A DNA stretch of 41,529 nucleotides from Flammeovirgaceae bacterium (lineage in GTDB: Bacteria; Bacteroidota; Bacteroidia; Cytophagales; Cyclobacteriaceae). This document shows, piece by piece, positions 16,623 through 26,114 of this stretch. Every line of letters starts with the position of its first letter. The stretch's first letter is position 1. The notes below the pieces were generated by a model. The model had not been told where the DNA came from. It ran no database searches and was given only the letters and a program-made list of their open reading frames with translations. The stretch is from positions 1 through 41,529 of the forward strand of contig JAHEKQ010000023.1 in NCBI GenBank assembly GCA_024638265.1, given 5' to 3'. A program made the position numbers and the translations under genes.

Positions 16623-19070
16623 CTAATCGCTTCTCAGGTTATCGATTGGTTTTGAAAAGGCGATTTTAACGGATTGGTAGGTCAAAGTAAGAGCACTGAC
16701 ACCAAATATAATCAGGAAACCAAGTATAAAAGGTGTCACACCAATGTCGATTTTGAAGGTAAATTCTTTGAGCCAGTCACTTATAAATAGGTATGTGATT
16801 GGAAGTGAAATAACTGTTGCTAACAGAACAAGTAATAGATATGATCTGCTGAGAGTAATAATCAAGTTACCCTGATCTGCCCCAAAAATTTTGCGTATAC
16901 TCATCTCCCTGATCCTTGCCGACATTGTCAGTGTTGCCAGGCCAAACAACCCCAGGGAGCCTATTAGAATCGAAAGCACGGTTGCAAAAGTGATGATCTG
17001 ATCGAGGTTTGCTTCCCTCTCATACTGCGCCTGGATTGCATCATCCATAAATTCGTAATTAAATGCATCTCCCGGATAAATATCTCCCCACTTTTCACGG
17101 ATTTGATCCAAACCCTCCCCTACCATACCTGCCTTTAGCTTAATAAAGAGTTTAGGTACGAAGGAAGAATTCACATTTACATCGTTGGCACCACTGAATA
17201 CAATCATGGGGTTGATGGTAAGGACAAGTGGCTCTACCGCATTGTGCAACGAAGAAAAATGAAAGTCCTTGACTACGCCGATAATTTCATGATCCATAAA
17301 TTCATCGTGGGGAATTCTGTCACCAATGGGACTTTCAAGGCCAAATTGCTTTACAAATGCTTCATTTACTACAATTGAACGTTTATTATCCGACTCATTA
17401 TCGACCTGGAACCCCCTGCCTTCTACAATTTCCATATCCAGCACATCGATAAAGTGAGCATCGACCGTGTTGGTAAAGAAACGGCTGATATTCTGATTTT
17501 CATCCATAAAGCCTATCCTGATCCAGCCTCCCCGTCCAAATGTATGGCTGCTGATTGCTACATCTTCTACTGCTGGCAAGGACCTTACTTCAGGTTGACC
17601 CAGATTAGCGCGATCCAGGCCTATTTGGAGGGCATCCATGAGCCCCCTCGATCCGGGTGTAGTCATTGGGGCTACCAGTACTTGTTCTTTGTTGAATCCC
17701 AGGTTTTTGTTCTGGATATATCCCAATTGATTTTTCATGAAAATTGCAGAAGTAATCAGGAATATGGACAGGACCAATTGAAATGTGATCATGATCATCC
17801 GAAGGGTTTGCTTACCCCCTCCAATTACCTGGCTCCCCTTGAGAATACTCACCGGTCTGAATCCTGACATGACCACCGCAGGATAGAATCCAGCCAGGAG
17901 CCCTACCAGGAAACTCAAACCCAAAAAGAGTAAGGTGTTTTCCCAACCGAAATCAAAGCTCAATTCCTTACCTGCCAACTCATTAAAAGTAGGCAGTACC
18001 AGGTATGCCAAGGTTGCACCTACAAATAGAGATATTATTGACAGGATTACAGATTCGGCCAGAAACTGGGTAACAAGCTGCATCTTTATGGCTCCCACCA
18101 CCTTCTTAATACCTATTTCGCGGGCACGGTTTAATGACCTCCCCAATGAAAGGTTCATGAAGTTGATACAGGCCATTGATAGGATCAGGAGGGATATACC
18201 TGAAAGAAACAAGGTATACTTAACATCACTGACTGGGGCAATTCCCTGTGCCAGTTCCCTGTTCAGATGGATATCGGTCAAAGGTTGGAGCATAACCTCA
18301 TACTTCCTGCCTCCCCTGTCTTCTTTTAATAGTGGATCAATCAGGTCCGGAAATCTTGATTCGAGTCCTTTTGAATCGGTTCCCGGCTCGAGCATTACAT
18401 AACCCTCTGCGAAAACAAAATTCCACGAATTCAGCATCTCTTCCTGCATCATGTCCTTGCCGAGCAGGTTGCTGATTATTATATCAAATCTCAATGATGA
18501 ATTGGAGGGAACATTTTCAACTACAGCCTTAATTTCAAGATCCCGTTCCCCATCCCCAACAGGAATCCGGAGTAATTGACCCACGGGATCCTGATCAGCA
18601 AAGAATTTCTGAGCGATTTCCCTTGTAATCACAACATCGGTTGGAGCTTCCAGTGTCCCATCAAGTTGTCCCGTAACTAATTCAAAATCGAACATATTGA
18701 AAAAGTCTGGCGACGCCATGTTAATCTGTTCTTCGAAAGCATCCTCACCGATCTTTACCTGTTCCCTGAATTGATGCCAGACAGAATAATATTTAATCTC
18801 GGAGTAGTTCTCTATTAAAGTGGGACCCATGATCATGGGAACGACCGTATTGTTTCCCATCGTACCATCCATCCGCTCGGAATTGTAATAGAGACGGTAA
18901 AGGTCTTCCTTATTGGAATGAAAATTGTCGAAAGTGAGTTCATCCTTGACAAAGAGGATGATCAGCACTGTACAGGCAATCCCCAGGGAAAGACCCAGAA
19001 TATTGATAAAGGAATGCAGTTTGGTTTTGAAAAGGTTGCGAAGGGTAATCTTAAAGAGATGACGAAACAT
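16623..19070 (-). CDS. MacB/FtsX-type ABC transporter permease
   Basis: 815 residues. First transmembrane helix at ~20-42 (SFINILGLSLGIACTVLIILF), then a MacB periplasmic core domain at ~43-275, a three-helix FtsX block at ~280-400 (FMNLSLGRSLNRAREIGIKK), another hydrophobic segment and a second periplasmic domain at ~425-680, and a final FtsX block at ~685-800 (MSARIREMSIRKIFGAD). This double-FtsX form is the usual Bacteroidota permease of about 800 residues. Known: MacB-like pumps act as mechanotransmitters moving lipoproteins, peptides or drugs. No ATP-binding subunit is encoded in this window, so it must use one made elsewhere. It lies 61 bp after the CHAT protease gene on the same strand. 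Confidence 0.9.
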   Translation of the reverse strand: MFRHLFKITLRNLFKTKLHSFINILGLSLGIACTVLIILFVKDELTFDNFHSNKEDLYRLYYNSERMDGTMGNNTVVPMIMGPTLIENYSEIKYYSVWHQFREQVKIGEDAFEEQINMASPDFFNMFDFELVTGQLDGTLEAPTDVVITREIAQKFFADQDPVGQLLRIPVGDGERDLEIKAVVENVPSNSSLRFDIIISNLLGKDMMQEEMLNSWNFVFAEGYVMLEPGTDSKGLESRFPDLIDPLLKEDRGGRKYEVMLQPLTDIHLNRELAQGIAPVSDVKYTLFLSGISLLILSMACINFMNLSLGRSLNRAREIGIKKVVGAIKMQLVTQFLAESVILSIISLFVGATLAYLVLPTFNELAGKELSFDFGWENTLLFLGLSFLVGLLAGFYPAVVMSGFRPVSILKGSQVIGGGKQTLRMIMITFQLVLSIFLITSAIFMKNQLGYIQNKNLGFNKEQVLVAPMTTPGSRGLMDALQIGLDRANLGQPEVRSLPAVEDVAISSHTFGRGGWIRIGFMDENQNISRFFTNTVDAHFIDVLDMEIVEGRGFQVDNESDNKRSIVVNEAFVKQFGLESPIGDRIPHDEFMDHEIIGVVKDFHFSSLHNAVEPLVLTINPMIVFSGANDVNVNSSFVPKLFIKLKAGMVGEGLDQIREKWGDIYPGDAFNYEFMDDAIQAQYEREANLDQIITFATVLSILIGSLGLFGLATLTMSARIREMSIRKIFGADQGNLIITLSRSYLLLVLLATVISLPITYLFISDWLKEFTFKIDIGVTPFILGFLIIFGVSALTLTYQSVKIAFSKPIDNLRSD

Positions 19071-19131
19071 AGTTTGCTCAGGTTACTCTTTTTTTACGGG
19101 AATTAAGGGATTACCGTTACAGGAAATGACC

Positions 19132-21993
19132 TTAGAACGACCCGATCAGAACGAAAGGCGCCCAGAAATAGGGGTGGCTTTTCGGTTCATCGAATGCATT
19201 AGACAGTTCGGAGGACCATTTTACAGATGTAAGGGACCGGTCCGGCATAATGCTGAATTTTCGATCCATCAAGTCTCTTTGGGCCAGAGAGAGTGCGGTT
19301 GCCGTCGGATAGCCTGCCTTTATATATTGATGAAGCCGGGTCATCAGTAGGCTGGTCGAAGCATCATCCACCTTCCAAAGACTTACAATAATAGCAGGGC
19401 TACCTGCATAGAGAAAGGCACGGCTCAGACCTGTTAGCTCATCCCCTTCGGAAAGATCGCCTAAGCCAGTTTCGCAAGCACTTAGAATTACTAATTCTGA
19501 ACTCAGATCCAGGTCAAAGATTTCGTTTACAGTCAACAGGCCATCATTCTCATCGTCCGGGGACATTAATAGATATGAATACAGAGGTTGGAAACGATTG
19601 AAAGTACCATGTGTAGCAATGTGGATCATATCGGAATCTCCGCTTTCCGTTTTAAATCGTCCCTCAGAAGATTCACTTTCCAACAGAGACACATGGTCAT
19701 CGTATATCTGACCGATATGTTCAATTTCAGATTTTGTCCCGGGAAGGGCTGTAAAGCCTCCCAGTTGCAGATCTCCCAGCGCCATACTCAACAATTTACT
19801 TTTTCCCGCGTTGAGTTCAGCTTCCTTCTGGGTGGCAAAAACAGACGCCGATGGCACATAAAACATATCGAATTCAGTGACCAGATACTCTCCCGTGGGT
19901 TTTCGAAGTGCCTGGAATGGCATGAAATGCAAGCTTGAGTGTGGCACAATTCCTACAGTCTTTATTCCTTCCAATTCAGCCTCAATGGGTTCAATAAGCG
20001 CTACGTAGAGCTTAGTAAGCACATCATCAAGGACATCGTCTGTCCTGAACTTGATCATATTGCGGGCACCTGTGACATTTCTGAGAATCTCGTTACGACT
20101 CAAACCAGTAGGATGGACCGATAGCTTATCGTGAGTCAGAATGAAGACATAAGAACCCAAATCGCTCAACCAGAATTCAATCAGTGCAGCATCTGCCGGT
20201 AGTTTTTCTCGAATTTCTGCCAGGGAGGACGGTTCAATAGAAACTATTGAACTGTAGGATGCATTTTGGAGTTTTATCTGATCCAGCAAGTCGAGGTATT
20301 CATCGGTGATATCATTCAGCTGCAACCGCATCATTCGATTATTGGAACGCTGCAATTCCTTGTTCAGCTTTTCAATCTTTTTTCTGAGTTCAAGCTCTTT
20401 GTTAAGCAATGCCTCGTCCCCTGAGCTTTTTGCATCAATTTTCTTATTTGAGACCATATCAAGAAAAGTTCGCGCACGCGCCTTTTCACTTATGGTAAAA
20501 GCCATTTCCCTGGGATTGTATCCCTCTGCTTCGAAAAGATCCTCCTGTTTTATAAGAAGATTCAATTGATGATCGAATACGGCTGCTTTGTCGTTAAGGA
20601 AACTCGTTTTAAATTCCTCAAGGGTCAGGTTTCCCCGAATACCCTCAACAATGCTTGCCGATGACTCATAATATTTCAGGGCTTGCAGGTAGTTTTGCTT
20701 TTTTTCTTCCAGCCGGCCCCTGACCAGTAGTGCCTGCCAGTTGGTCTCCTGCTTTACGCTGAATTCAATGCTCCTTTCTACATACTCCTCTGATTTATCA
20801 AGCTCATCCGTCTCCAGGTATAGTGAAGCTAATTTCAAAGCTGCCTGGGCCTGCCCTTCCCGGCTACTGGTACTACCAAGAAGTTCTGCTGCCTGAAGAT
20901 AAAACTTGAGTGCTTCATCCCTGTTGCCCTCTGCAAGTTCACCATCACCCAGTCTCAGGCAGGCAGTGCCGGCCCCAATATTCGAATTACTTTGTGCGAG
21001 GTAATCTTTGGCAGCATCCATATCGCCCATTCGCATTTTAATGGAAGGCACTTGTGCTGATGAGCCAATTGAATTCTGTTGAATATCCAAGGCTTTCCTG
21101 TAATATTCATTGGCTTTTTCCTTATCGCCGATACTTTGATAGGTATCCCCAATTTTAATGTTGGCCATGATAATCTGCGGCAATATTGAGGACTTTTCCG
21201 CTTCTTTGAGTGCATCGAGTCTCACCTTGAGCTCATCTTCCAGGAGTCCCTTTAGTGAATAGGCATTTGCCAATGCGTTTAATTGTCGGGCAGTTGTGAA
21301 CCCTTGAGCAGTAGCTAAATCCCTACTATTATTAATCCTTATTATTCCATCATCTATTTCACCAAACTCCAGGTGAACCAATCCCCTTAACAGGTCCGTT
21401 TCAATAATTCCCCTTACTTCCCCACGAATAGTTTCATAGATCTGCTTCGCTATTTCAATATTTTCACGCGTCTCTGTATAATTACCTAGGGTGAGATTTA
21501 CCTGAGCAAGAGAAAGCCAAGTATCCGCGACCAGGAGTTTGCGGTCATCCTTCAAGCTCGATTCCAGGCCTTTTGAAGAACTTATTGACGATTGTAGATA
21601 CGATAATGCGTTGTCGTATTCTCCGAGGTAGGAATATACGATGCCCAATTGCCTTTCATCCTCGATAACATTGAGCTTATTGTTTGGAAGATCATTATCT
21701 ATTGCGAGTGCCTGGACTAGTTTATCCTTTGAAATCTCGTATTTCCCCTGTGTTGAATAAGCATGGGCCAGTCGCCTGAGGATATTGGCTTCCATGGCCG
21801 GGTTCCTGTATACGCCAAGGGTTGGCGCCAGTCGCAAATATTCTTCGTATTGAAGTATGGCGTTATTATAATCATTTAAATTATTGTATTGATCGCCCAT
21901 CGTTATAGCACGGGTGGCCATGATGGATGGGGTGGTGCAAGATGAAATGAACAGGGACGAGATTAAAACAGCTCCTAAAATTATTCTCCTCAT
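19132..21993 (-). CDS. TPR-CHAT protease lipoprotein
   Basis: 953 residues. Lipoprotein signal with lipobox LFISSC (C19); the residues after it (TTPSIM) are not acidic, so a periplasm-facing position is likely. Residues ~30-470 hold about ten TPR units (NNAILQYEEYLRLAP, RRLAHAYSTQGKYEIS). A charged helical linker spans ~500-580 (LELRKKIEKLNKELQ). Residues ~600-953 form a CHAT domain with the caspase-type dyad: H795 in HIATHG and C840 in LSACETG, then SRAFLYAG, SLWKVDD and the closing FWAPFVLIGSF. Known: CHAT proteases are caspase-related cysteine peptidases, and TPR-CHAT proteins occur in several prokaryotic defence and signalling systems. The ATG overlaps the stop of the last barrel gene (ATGA), so it belongs to the propeller/barrel block. 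Inferred: a protease regulating or processing envelope proteins of that block. Confidence 0.93.
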   Translation of the reverse strand: MRRIILGAVLISSLFISSCTTPSIMATRAITMGDQYNNLNDYNNAILQYEEYLRLAPTLGVYRNPAMEANILRRLAHAYSTQGKYEISKDKLVQALAIDNDLPNNKLNVIEDERQLGIVYSYLGEYDNALSYLQSSISSSKGLESSLKDDRKLLVADTWLSLAQVNLTLGNYTETRENIEIAKQIYETIRGEVRGIIETDLLRGLVHLEFGEIDDGIIRINNSRDLATAQGFTTARQLNALANAYSLKGLLEDELKVRLDALKEAEKSSILPQIIMANIKIGDTYQSIGDKEKANEYYRKALDIQQNSIGSSAQVPSIKMRMGDMDAAKDYLAQSNSNIGAGTACLRLGDGELAEGNRDEALKFYLQAAELLGSTSSREGQAQAALKLASLYLETDELDKSEEYVERSIEFSVKQETNWQALLVRGRLEEKKQNYLQALKYYESSASIVEGIRGNLTLEEFKTSFLNDKAAVFDHQLNLLIKQEDLFEAEGYNPREMAFTISEKARARTFLDMVSNKKIDAKSSGDEALLNKELELRKKIEKLNKELQRSNNRMMRLQLNDITDEYLDLLDQIKLQNASYSSIVSIEPSSLAEIREKLPADAALIEFWLSDLGSYVFILTHDKLSVHPTGLSRNEILRNVTGARNMIKFRTDDVLDDVLTKLYVALIEPIEAELEGIKTVGIVPHSSLHFMPFQALRKPTGEYLVTEFDMFYVPSASVFATQKEAELNAGKSKLLSMALGDLQLGGFTALPGTKSEIEHIGQIYDDHVSLLESESSEGRFKTESGDSDMIHIATHGTFNRFQPLYSYLLMSPDDENDGLLTVNEIFDLDLSSELVILSACETGLGDLSEGDELTGLSRAFLYAGSPAIIVSLWKVDDASTSLLMTRLHQYIKAGYPTATALSLAQRDLMDRKFSIMPDRSLTSVKWSSELSNAFDEPKSHPYFWAPFVLIGSF

Positions 21994-22952
21994 AAAATGT
22001 ATCTCAGAATTACCGTAAAGTTTTTATCAGCACCGGTATTCTTACCTTTTAAGGGTAATCCAAATGCCTGAATCACACGGAAACTCTTGATCTGGAAGCT
22101 AACGAAGGGAGTATACTGAAGCAAATAGGTTGATTCAGCTTCTTCCGTCAACAAGCGTTCACGTTTATTCTGGCTGTAAAATAATTGCTGCCGCAATGCG
22201 ATCCAATCATTAAGCTGAATGTTAAAATTGGCAGTAAGAGAATAATAACTGGATCCCTGAAATTCTGAAGGCGAAACATCGCCGGCATAAAAAACTTTTT
22301 CTCCTCGGAAACCATACTTATAGTCAAAAAATAACTGAGTAGAAAAGGGGAAAAAGCTTTTTCGATATAATATTGTTCCCGATAACCCAAGGGCCCCTGT
22401 ACCAATACCTTCTTTCACTTCAAATAACCCTGCAGTATCTGTTTGTTCCTGAATTCCCGCCTTACCTGTGGGAAGAATAACTCTTAAGGTGGAAACCAGT
22501 CCAGAACCAGCAATATTTTCTGGAATCAGTTGATAATGTACTCCCAGGGAAATATCTCCGAGTCCTACTCTTTTTCCACGACTTTCCTGGATCACAGCAT
22601 AATAGCTGCTTGGGATGGTGAATTCTGAAGATGACCGGACAACCGTAGACTCGTAAGAAGTCGATAGTTCCAGCTCAATTTGATCTGACAAACCATAATT
22701 TATATTCGGAAAAATCAAAATTCCCGAAGCCCACAGATTATCAGTAAAATATTCTTTATCCCCTGAATCATTAAATAATTGATCAATAATGGTGGTACTA
22801 AATGCACTCTGAATAACAAAAAATCCCTTCTTAAGCGTTAAGGGTTCATTAACGAAAGTTCGGTACTTAATCTCACCGGGTATCACCTGGTTTTCCTGCC
22901 CGGTTAAAGTCCATGAGTATAAGAGTAGCGCTACGGTTATAATCCTCCTCAT
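21990..22952 (-). CDS. Outer-membrane beta-barrel protein, cassette 2 barrel B
   Basis: 320 residues with a signal peptide (MRRIITVALLLYSWTLTG). The mature N-terminus carries a motif shared with the cassette 1 copy: P(G/A)EIK(Y/R)RT(F/V)VNE(P/V)L(T/S)L. The rest is alternating amphipathic strands ending in NFTVILRYIL, as in a transporter-type outer-membrane barrel (a Phenol_MetA_deg-like fold is my best guess). It starts 1 bp after the stop of barrel A and its stop overlaps the CHAT protease start. Function unknown: pore, adhesin base or partner of the propeller lipoprotein. Confidence 0.8.
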   Translation of the reverse strand: MRRIITVALLLYSWTLTGQENQVIPGEIKYRTFVNEPLTLKKGFFVIQSAFSTTIIDQLFNDSGDKEYFTDNLWASGILIFPNINYGLSDQIELELSTSYESTVVRSSSEFTIPSSYYAVIQESRGKRVGLGDISLGVHYQLIPENIAGSGLVSTLRVILPTGKAGIQEQTDTAGLFEVKEGIGTGALGLSGTILYRKSFFPFSTQLFFDYKYGFRGEKVFYAGDVSPSEFQGSSYYSLTANFNIQLNDWIALRQQLFYSQNKRERLLTEEAESTYLLQYTPFVSFQIKSFRVIQAFGLPLKGKNTGADKNFTVILRYIL

Positions 22953-22953
22953 T

Positions 22954-23979
22954 TCAGAAAATGTTAAAAATCAATTTTGCCCTCAGTAGGATAGGTTGAT
23001 TGATATTTCTTCCCGATACCACATAGCCGAATTCCTGTTGATACCATATTCTGGTAGAGGCAATCAAGTTGCCACCGAATAGCAGACGATTAGATATTTC
23101 ATCTTTGGTAGCTACTTTTTTTGTTCCTATTTGCTTCCAACCTGCAAATCTTGCTTCATAGCTATAGCCAAGATATGTGGAGAAGAACTTGTTAACCTGT
23201 AACTCAATCTTAGCATATGATTGAATAAATGATGGAAAATGAGTCGGATATTTATTTTCCTCATATTCAAAACTATTGTTTTGATATTGATGTAACCATT
23301 GGCTTGTTGAACCATCTCCCACAGGCATACCTTGCGTATACATTATTTCAACAGCCATATCGGACCACCTGTATTTACCACCACCTGTAAAAAATACACC
23401 TGCAGTACCTGAGCCGGGGGCTGTTAGATAACTATATGTCACTTGCTCAAAATCTGTTTGCGCCTCTGTAGAATGCCGAGGTTCCTGTTCACCATAACCC
23501 ATTAAAGGCAACCAAATTCCAGCACCCACCACAATGTCATACTTTTCGAGTGTAAAAGGATATTTCAAGCGTGCGGAAATCTGAAGATCTTCAAGGCCCT
23601 GGGTTTCATATAAGTACGATACGTTCTGGACACCTAAAGCAGAAAATAATACCTGGGATTCTTTTCTTGAAGCTATGTTTTGGCCAAATATATTCATGCT
23701 AAACTCTAGGTAATCCGTAAAACCGTAACTCAGAGAAAATCCATAATCAAAACGGGTATAAGTCTCACCAAAATCATCCAAAGAATATTTCCTTCCCTCA
23801 TTGTCAAACGCTGTCAATCCTGCCCCGATGTTAAACAGGAGCTCTGCCTGCCACTGGTTCTTAAAATTCACCAGCGGCCAGTCCATATTTCTGAGGTTTA
23901 CCAGGAGAGAATCGGAGGCCTGTGAATATGTGACAAGACTCAGAAAGCAGAATACCCCTATGAAGCCAAACGCCTTCAT
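22954..23979 (-). CDS. Outer-membrane beta-barrel protein, cassette 2 barrel A
   Basis: 341 residues with a signal peptide (cleavage after TYSQA). Immediately after it comes a signature shared with the cassette 1 copy: DSLLVNLRNMDWPLV here, DSLVYNLRNIDWPLV there. A (D/E)(S/N)EG(R/N)K(Y/F) motif follows about 30 residues later. The body is alternating strands and it ends in LIFNIF, an aromatic C-terminus expected of a BAM-inserted barrel. The start overlaps the propeller lipoprotein stop by 4 bp. The role is unknown, but the tight coupling suggests a complex with that lipoprotein. Confidence 0.8.
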   Translation of the reverse strand: MKAFGFIGVFCFLSLVTYSQASDSLLVNLRNMDWPLVNFKNQWQAELLFNIGAGLTAFDNEGRKYSLDDFGETYTRFDYGFSLSYGFTDYLEFSMNIFGQNIASRKESQVLFSALGVQNVSYLYETQGLEDLQISARLKYPFTLEKYDIVVGAGIWLPLMGYGEQEPRHSTEAQTDFEQVTYSYLTAPGSGTAGVFFTGGGKYRWSDMAVEIMYTQGMPVGDGSTSQWLHQYQNNSFEYEENKYPTHFPSFIQSYAKIELQVNKFFSTYLGYSYEARFAGWKQIGTKKVATKDEISNRLLFGGNLIASTRIWYQQEFGYVVSGRNINQPILLRAKLIFNIF

Positions 23980-24968
23980 GGCGATATGTATTTAAATATT
24001 CCACTGAAAGTGGCAATCCACAAATCTCCCTTCGAGTCTACTATTACCTCCGTTGTAATATCGCTTGGTATTTCGCTATTATCCGTAAAGTAGGGCATGT
24101 ATGTGAGTCCATCAGTACTGATCGCCCCCAATCCAAGGGTGGTAAACCACATGTGCTTATTACGATCCTCAACAATTCCTGTAATCTCAATATTAAAATC
24201 AATGAAATTATCATTTCGAAGAAAGACCGGTTCGAAACTATTCCCATCATATTTAGTGACAAAAGGACTGTCCTTGTATCCTATCCATATATTTCCCCGG
24301 CTATCTTCATAAATATGAGTGGGGCGGTCTCCATGAATTCCATTGGCAGAAGTATAAAGAGTGTAGCTATTCGGACCCGTATGTTTCCGCAAGCCTCCAT
24401 CGGTAGCGCTCCAAATCACCCCATTGGAATCTTCGAAGAAATCATTCACCCAATTACAGTTTATACAGGAATTGTCCTGGTAAAAGGACCAGCCATTGTC
24501 AAAAACCCATAGGCCGTAGCCCGCATGACTCATCCACAACCTGCCTTGCGTGTCTGAAAGGAGTGCGTATACGACAAAGTCACCGGCCCCTACATCGGCA
24601 GCAGTGGTCGCATACCAGGAGTTTCCATCGAGATACGCCCAGCCATCGTAGGTGCCAACAATCATACTACCCTGGTATTCCGTGATAGACAGGATACTTA
24701 CATCTGCAAGTCCATCGGAAATATCGAAAGACTGGTAGCTACTACCGTCAAAGCGGGAGATCCCACTGTCAAAGGTCCCTATCCAGATATCATTGTTGCT
24801 GTCTTCGTAAATGGTCCATATGGTACTTGAGGGGAGGCCATCGGACTGGTCGATCTTTACCCATTGATCCACCTCTTCCGGTTGGATGAGATCTGAGGTA
24901 TCCTCACAACCTACAATTAAGAATATAAGAAGTGAGTATACCAAAATGGAAAATCGATATTTTCCCAT
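23976..24968 (-). CDS. Seven-bladed propeller lipoprotein, cassette 2
   Basis: 330 residues. Lipobox IVGC (C21) is followed by EDTSD; acid residues just after the lipid cysteine resemble Bacteroidota surface-export signals. The rest holds seven two-component-regulator-propeller repeats (EDSNNDIWIGT, DTQGRLWMS, EDSNGVIWSATDGGL, EDSRGNIWIG, DSKGDLWIAT), enough to close one seven-bladed propeller with no further domain. A CxxC pair (C168, C171 in CINCNWVN) lies at the blade 3/4 boundary and is conserved in the other copy. Known: such propellers usually form the sensor part of hybrid two-component systems; here it stands alone as a lipoprotein. Inferred: surface or periplasmic binding component partnered with the two barrels. 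Confidence 0.88.
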   Translation of the reverse strand: MGKYRFSILVYSLLIFLIVGCEDTSDLIQPEEVDQWVKIDQSDGLPSSTIWTIYEDSNNDIWIGTFDSGISRFDGSSYQSFDISDGLADVSILSITEYQGSMIVGTYDGWAYLDGNSWYATTAADVGAGDFVVYALLSDTQGRLWMSHAGYGLWVFDNGWSFYQDNSCINCNWVNDFFEDSNGVIWSATDGGLRKHTGPNSYTLYTSANGIHGDRPTHIYEDSRGNIWIGYKDSPFVTKYDGNSFEPVFLRNDNFIDFNIEITGIVEDRNKHMWFTTLGLGAISTDGLTYMPYFTDNSEIPSDITTEVIVDSKGDLWIATFSGIFKYISP

Positions 24969-25041
24969 GGCGACTCAATCTATGCGTAAGAAGTTACGAA
25001 ATAATTTTGGCTATCTAAGTAAATTGGGCTCTTAACGTGGC

Positions 25042-25072
25042 GAATAGTACTATTGAGGACATGAACAATAGT
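25042..25072. promoter_or_regulatory. Operator-like cluster of three AATAGT half-sites
   Basis: GAATAGT (25042-25048), ACTATTG (25049-25055) and CAATAGT (25066-25072). The first two form a perfect 12-bp palindrome, AATAGTACTATT; the last two form an inverted repeat with a 10-base spacer. The cluster lies 74-104 bases before the cassette 2 propeller start, in the only sizeable gap of the block. It could bind a dimeric regulator or mark an internal promoter; as a hairpin it lacks a T-run. Confidence 0.4.
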
Positions 25073-25118
25073 CCACAAAATCTATTGAATCCCCCGGTAG
25101 AATTATTATTCTGTTAAC

Positions 25119-26114
25119 CTAGAATATGTATTTAGTCAGGATCAAATAACCCAAATTAGCGGGGGCATTTTTTAAACCTAATGGAATGTTCATCCCTTGT
25201 TCTATTCGGAATTGACCCAATTGAAAACTGAGGTAAGGGAAATACTGTAGTAGCTGAGTGTCCCCGATCGGAGGATTGTAACCCTCAACCACTTCCTGCT
25301 TTTGATTCATATAAAGCAGGCCATGGCGAAAAGCCATCCAATCGTTCAGTTGGAAATTAAAAGAAGCTGTGGCAGAGAATATTTTTCGGCCTATAAAATC
25401 ATATTCCCTCAGGGTACTGGTTAAACCTTGCACGATGTACACTTTATTACCTCCAAAGGGTATCCTGTATTGCAGATAGATTTCGGCGGAAAAAGGAAAA
25501 AAGACTTTCCTGTACCTTAAAATAGGTGTGAGGGAGTATTCACCTAGACCCGTTGGAGCACTGAAATTAAATTTTGAAGAAGTATCTTCAAGTTCTGAAA
25601 AATCCCCCTTTCCGGTAGGTATACCTATTGCTGCTGATACTTTTAAACCAGACCCGAATGCATCTGCTGGAATTAACTGGTAGGCTAACCTAACTTCCAT
25701 GTCACCAATTCCTTTTAATGGCACCTCACTTACTACGCGTTGGCTATACACTCCCCCCGGGTATTCAACCAATAGAGTTCCTATTCGCCTTTGAGAGGAC
25801 AAATTTAGATAGACTTCTGTCTCAATCCGATCAGTAATCCCATAGGTAATGGCCGTTAGGCTGTAAAGTCCGTTTAAGGTCTGGTTGCTAGGATCTACAA
25901 TTTTATTCCCGTCTTCGTCAAAGGTTTTATTTAATGATAGAAGTACCAGGGATCCCCCTACTGCAAAATAGCCTTTGGGCAATGATAAAACTTCGTTAAC
26001 TACAGTCCTTCTCTTTATTTCGGCGGGCAGGATTGACTCTTCATCCTGGGCTAAAAGGTTAAGATGAACTGAACTAAAAAGAGTTACGATTAATAATACA
26101 ACTGCTCCTTTCAT
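25119..26114 (-). CDS. Outer-membrane beta-barrel protein, cassette 1 barrel B
   Basis: 331 residues with a signal peptide (cleavage after LLAQ). The motif LPAEIKRRTVVNEVLSLPKGYFAVG matches the other barrel B position by position (longest shared run is short, so the copies are old). Amphipathic strands follow, with GLGEYSLTPILRYRK near the middle, and the protein ends in LILTKYIF. Its ATG directly abuts the stop of barrel A with no gap. Probable outer-membrane protein of unknown function. Confidence 0.8.
   Translation of the reverse strand: MKGAVVLLIVTLFSSVHLNLLAQDEESILPAEIKRRTVVNEVLSLPKGYFAVGGSLVLLSLNKTFDEDGNKIVDPSNQTLNGLYSLTAITYGITDRIETEVYLNLSSQRRIGTLLVEYPGGVYSQRVVSEVPLKGIGDMEVRLAYQLIPADAFGSGLKVSAAIGIPTGKGDFSELEDTSSKFNFSAPTGLGEYSLTPILRYRKVFFPFSAEIYLQYRIPFGGNKVYIVQGLTSTLREYDFIGRKIFSATASFNFQLNDWMAFRHGLLYMNQKQEVVEGYNPPIGDTQLLQYFPYLSFQLGQFRIEQGMNIPLGLKNAPANLGYLILTKYIF

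Noticed and set aside
17935-18402. 155-codon + strand open frame inside the permease gene
   Set aside because: It is antisense to a well-supported conserved permease and has no recognisable features.
19132-21993. TPR-CHAT protein as part of a CRISPR or gasdermin defence system
   Set aside because: No repeats, Cas genes, gasdermin-like gene or nuclease nearby; it has a lipoprotein signal and is coupled to an outer-membrane gene.
24969-25118. Sigma-54 (-24/-12) promoter before cassette 2
   Set aside because: No GG-N10-GC element that fits by eye; the same holds for 28393-28445 before acpP.
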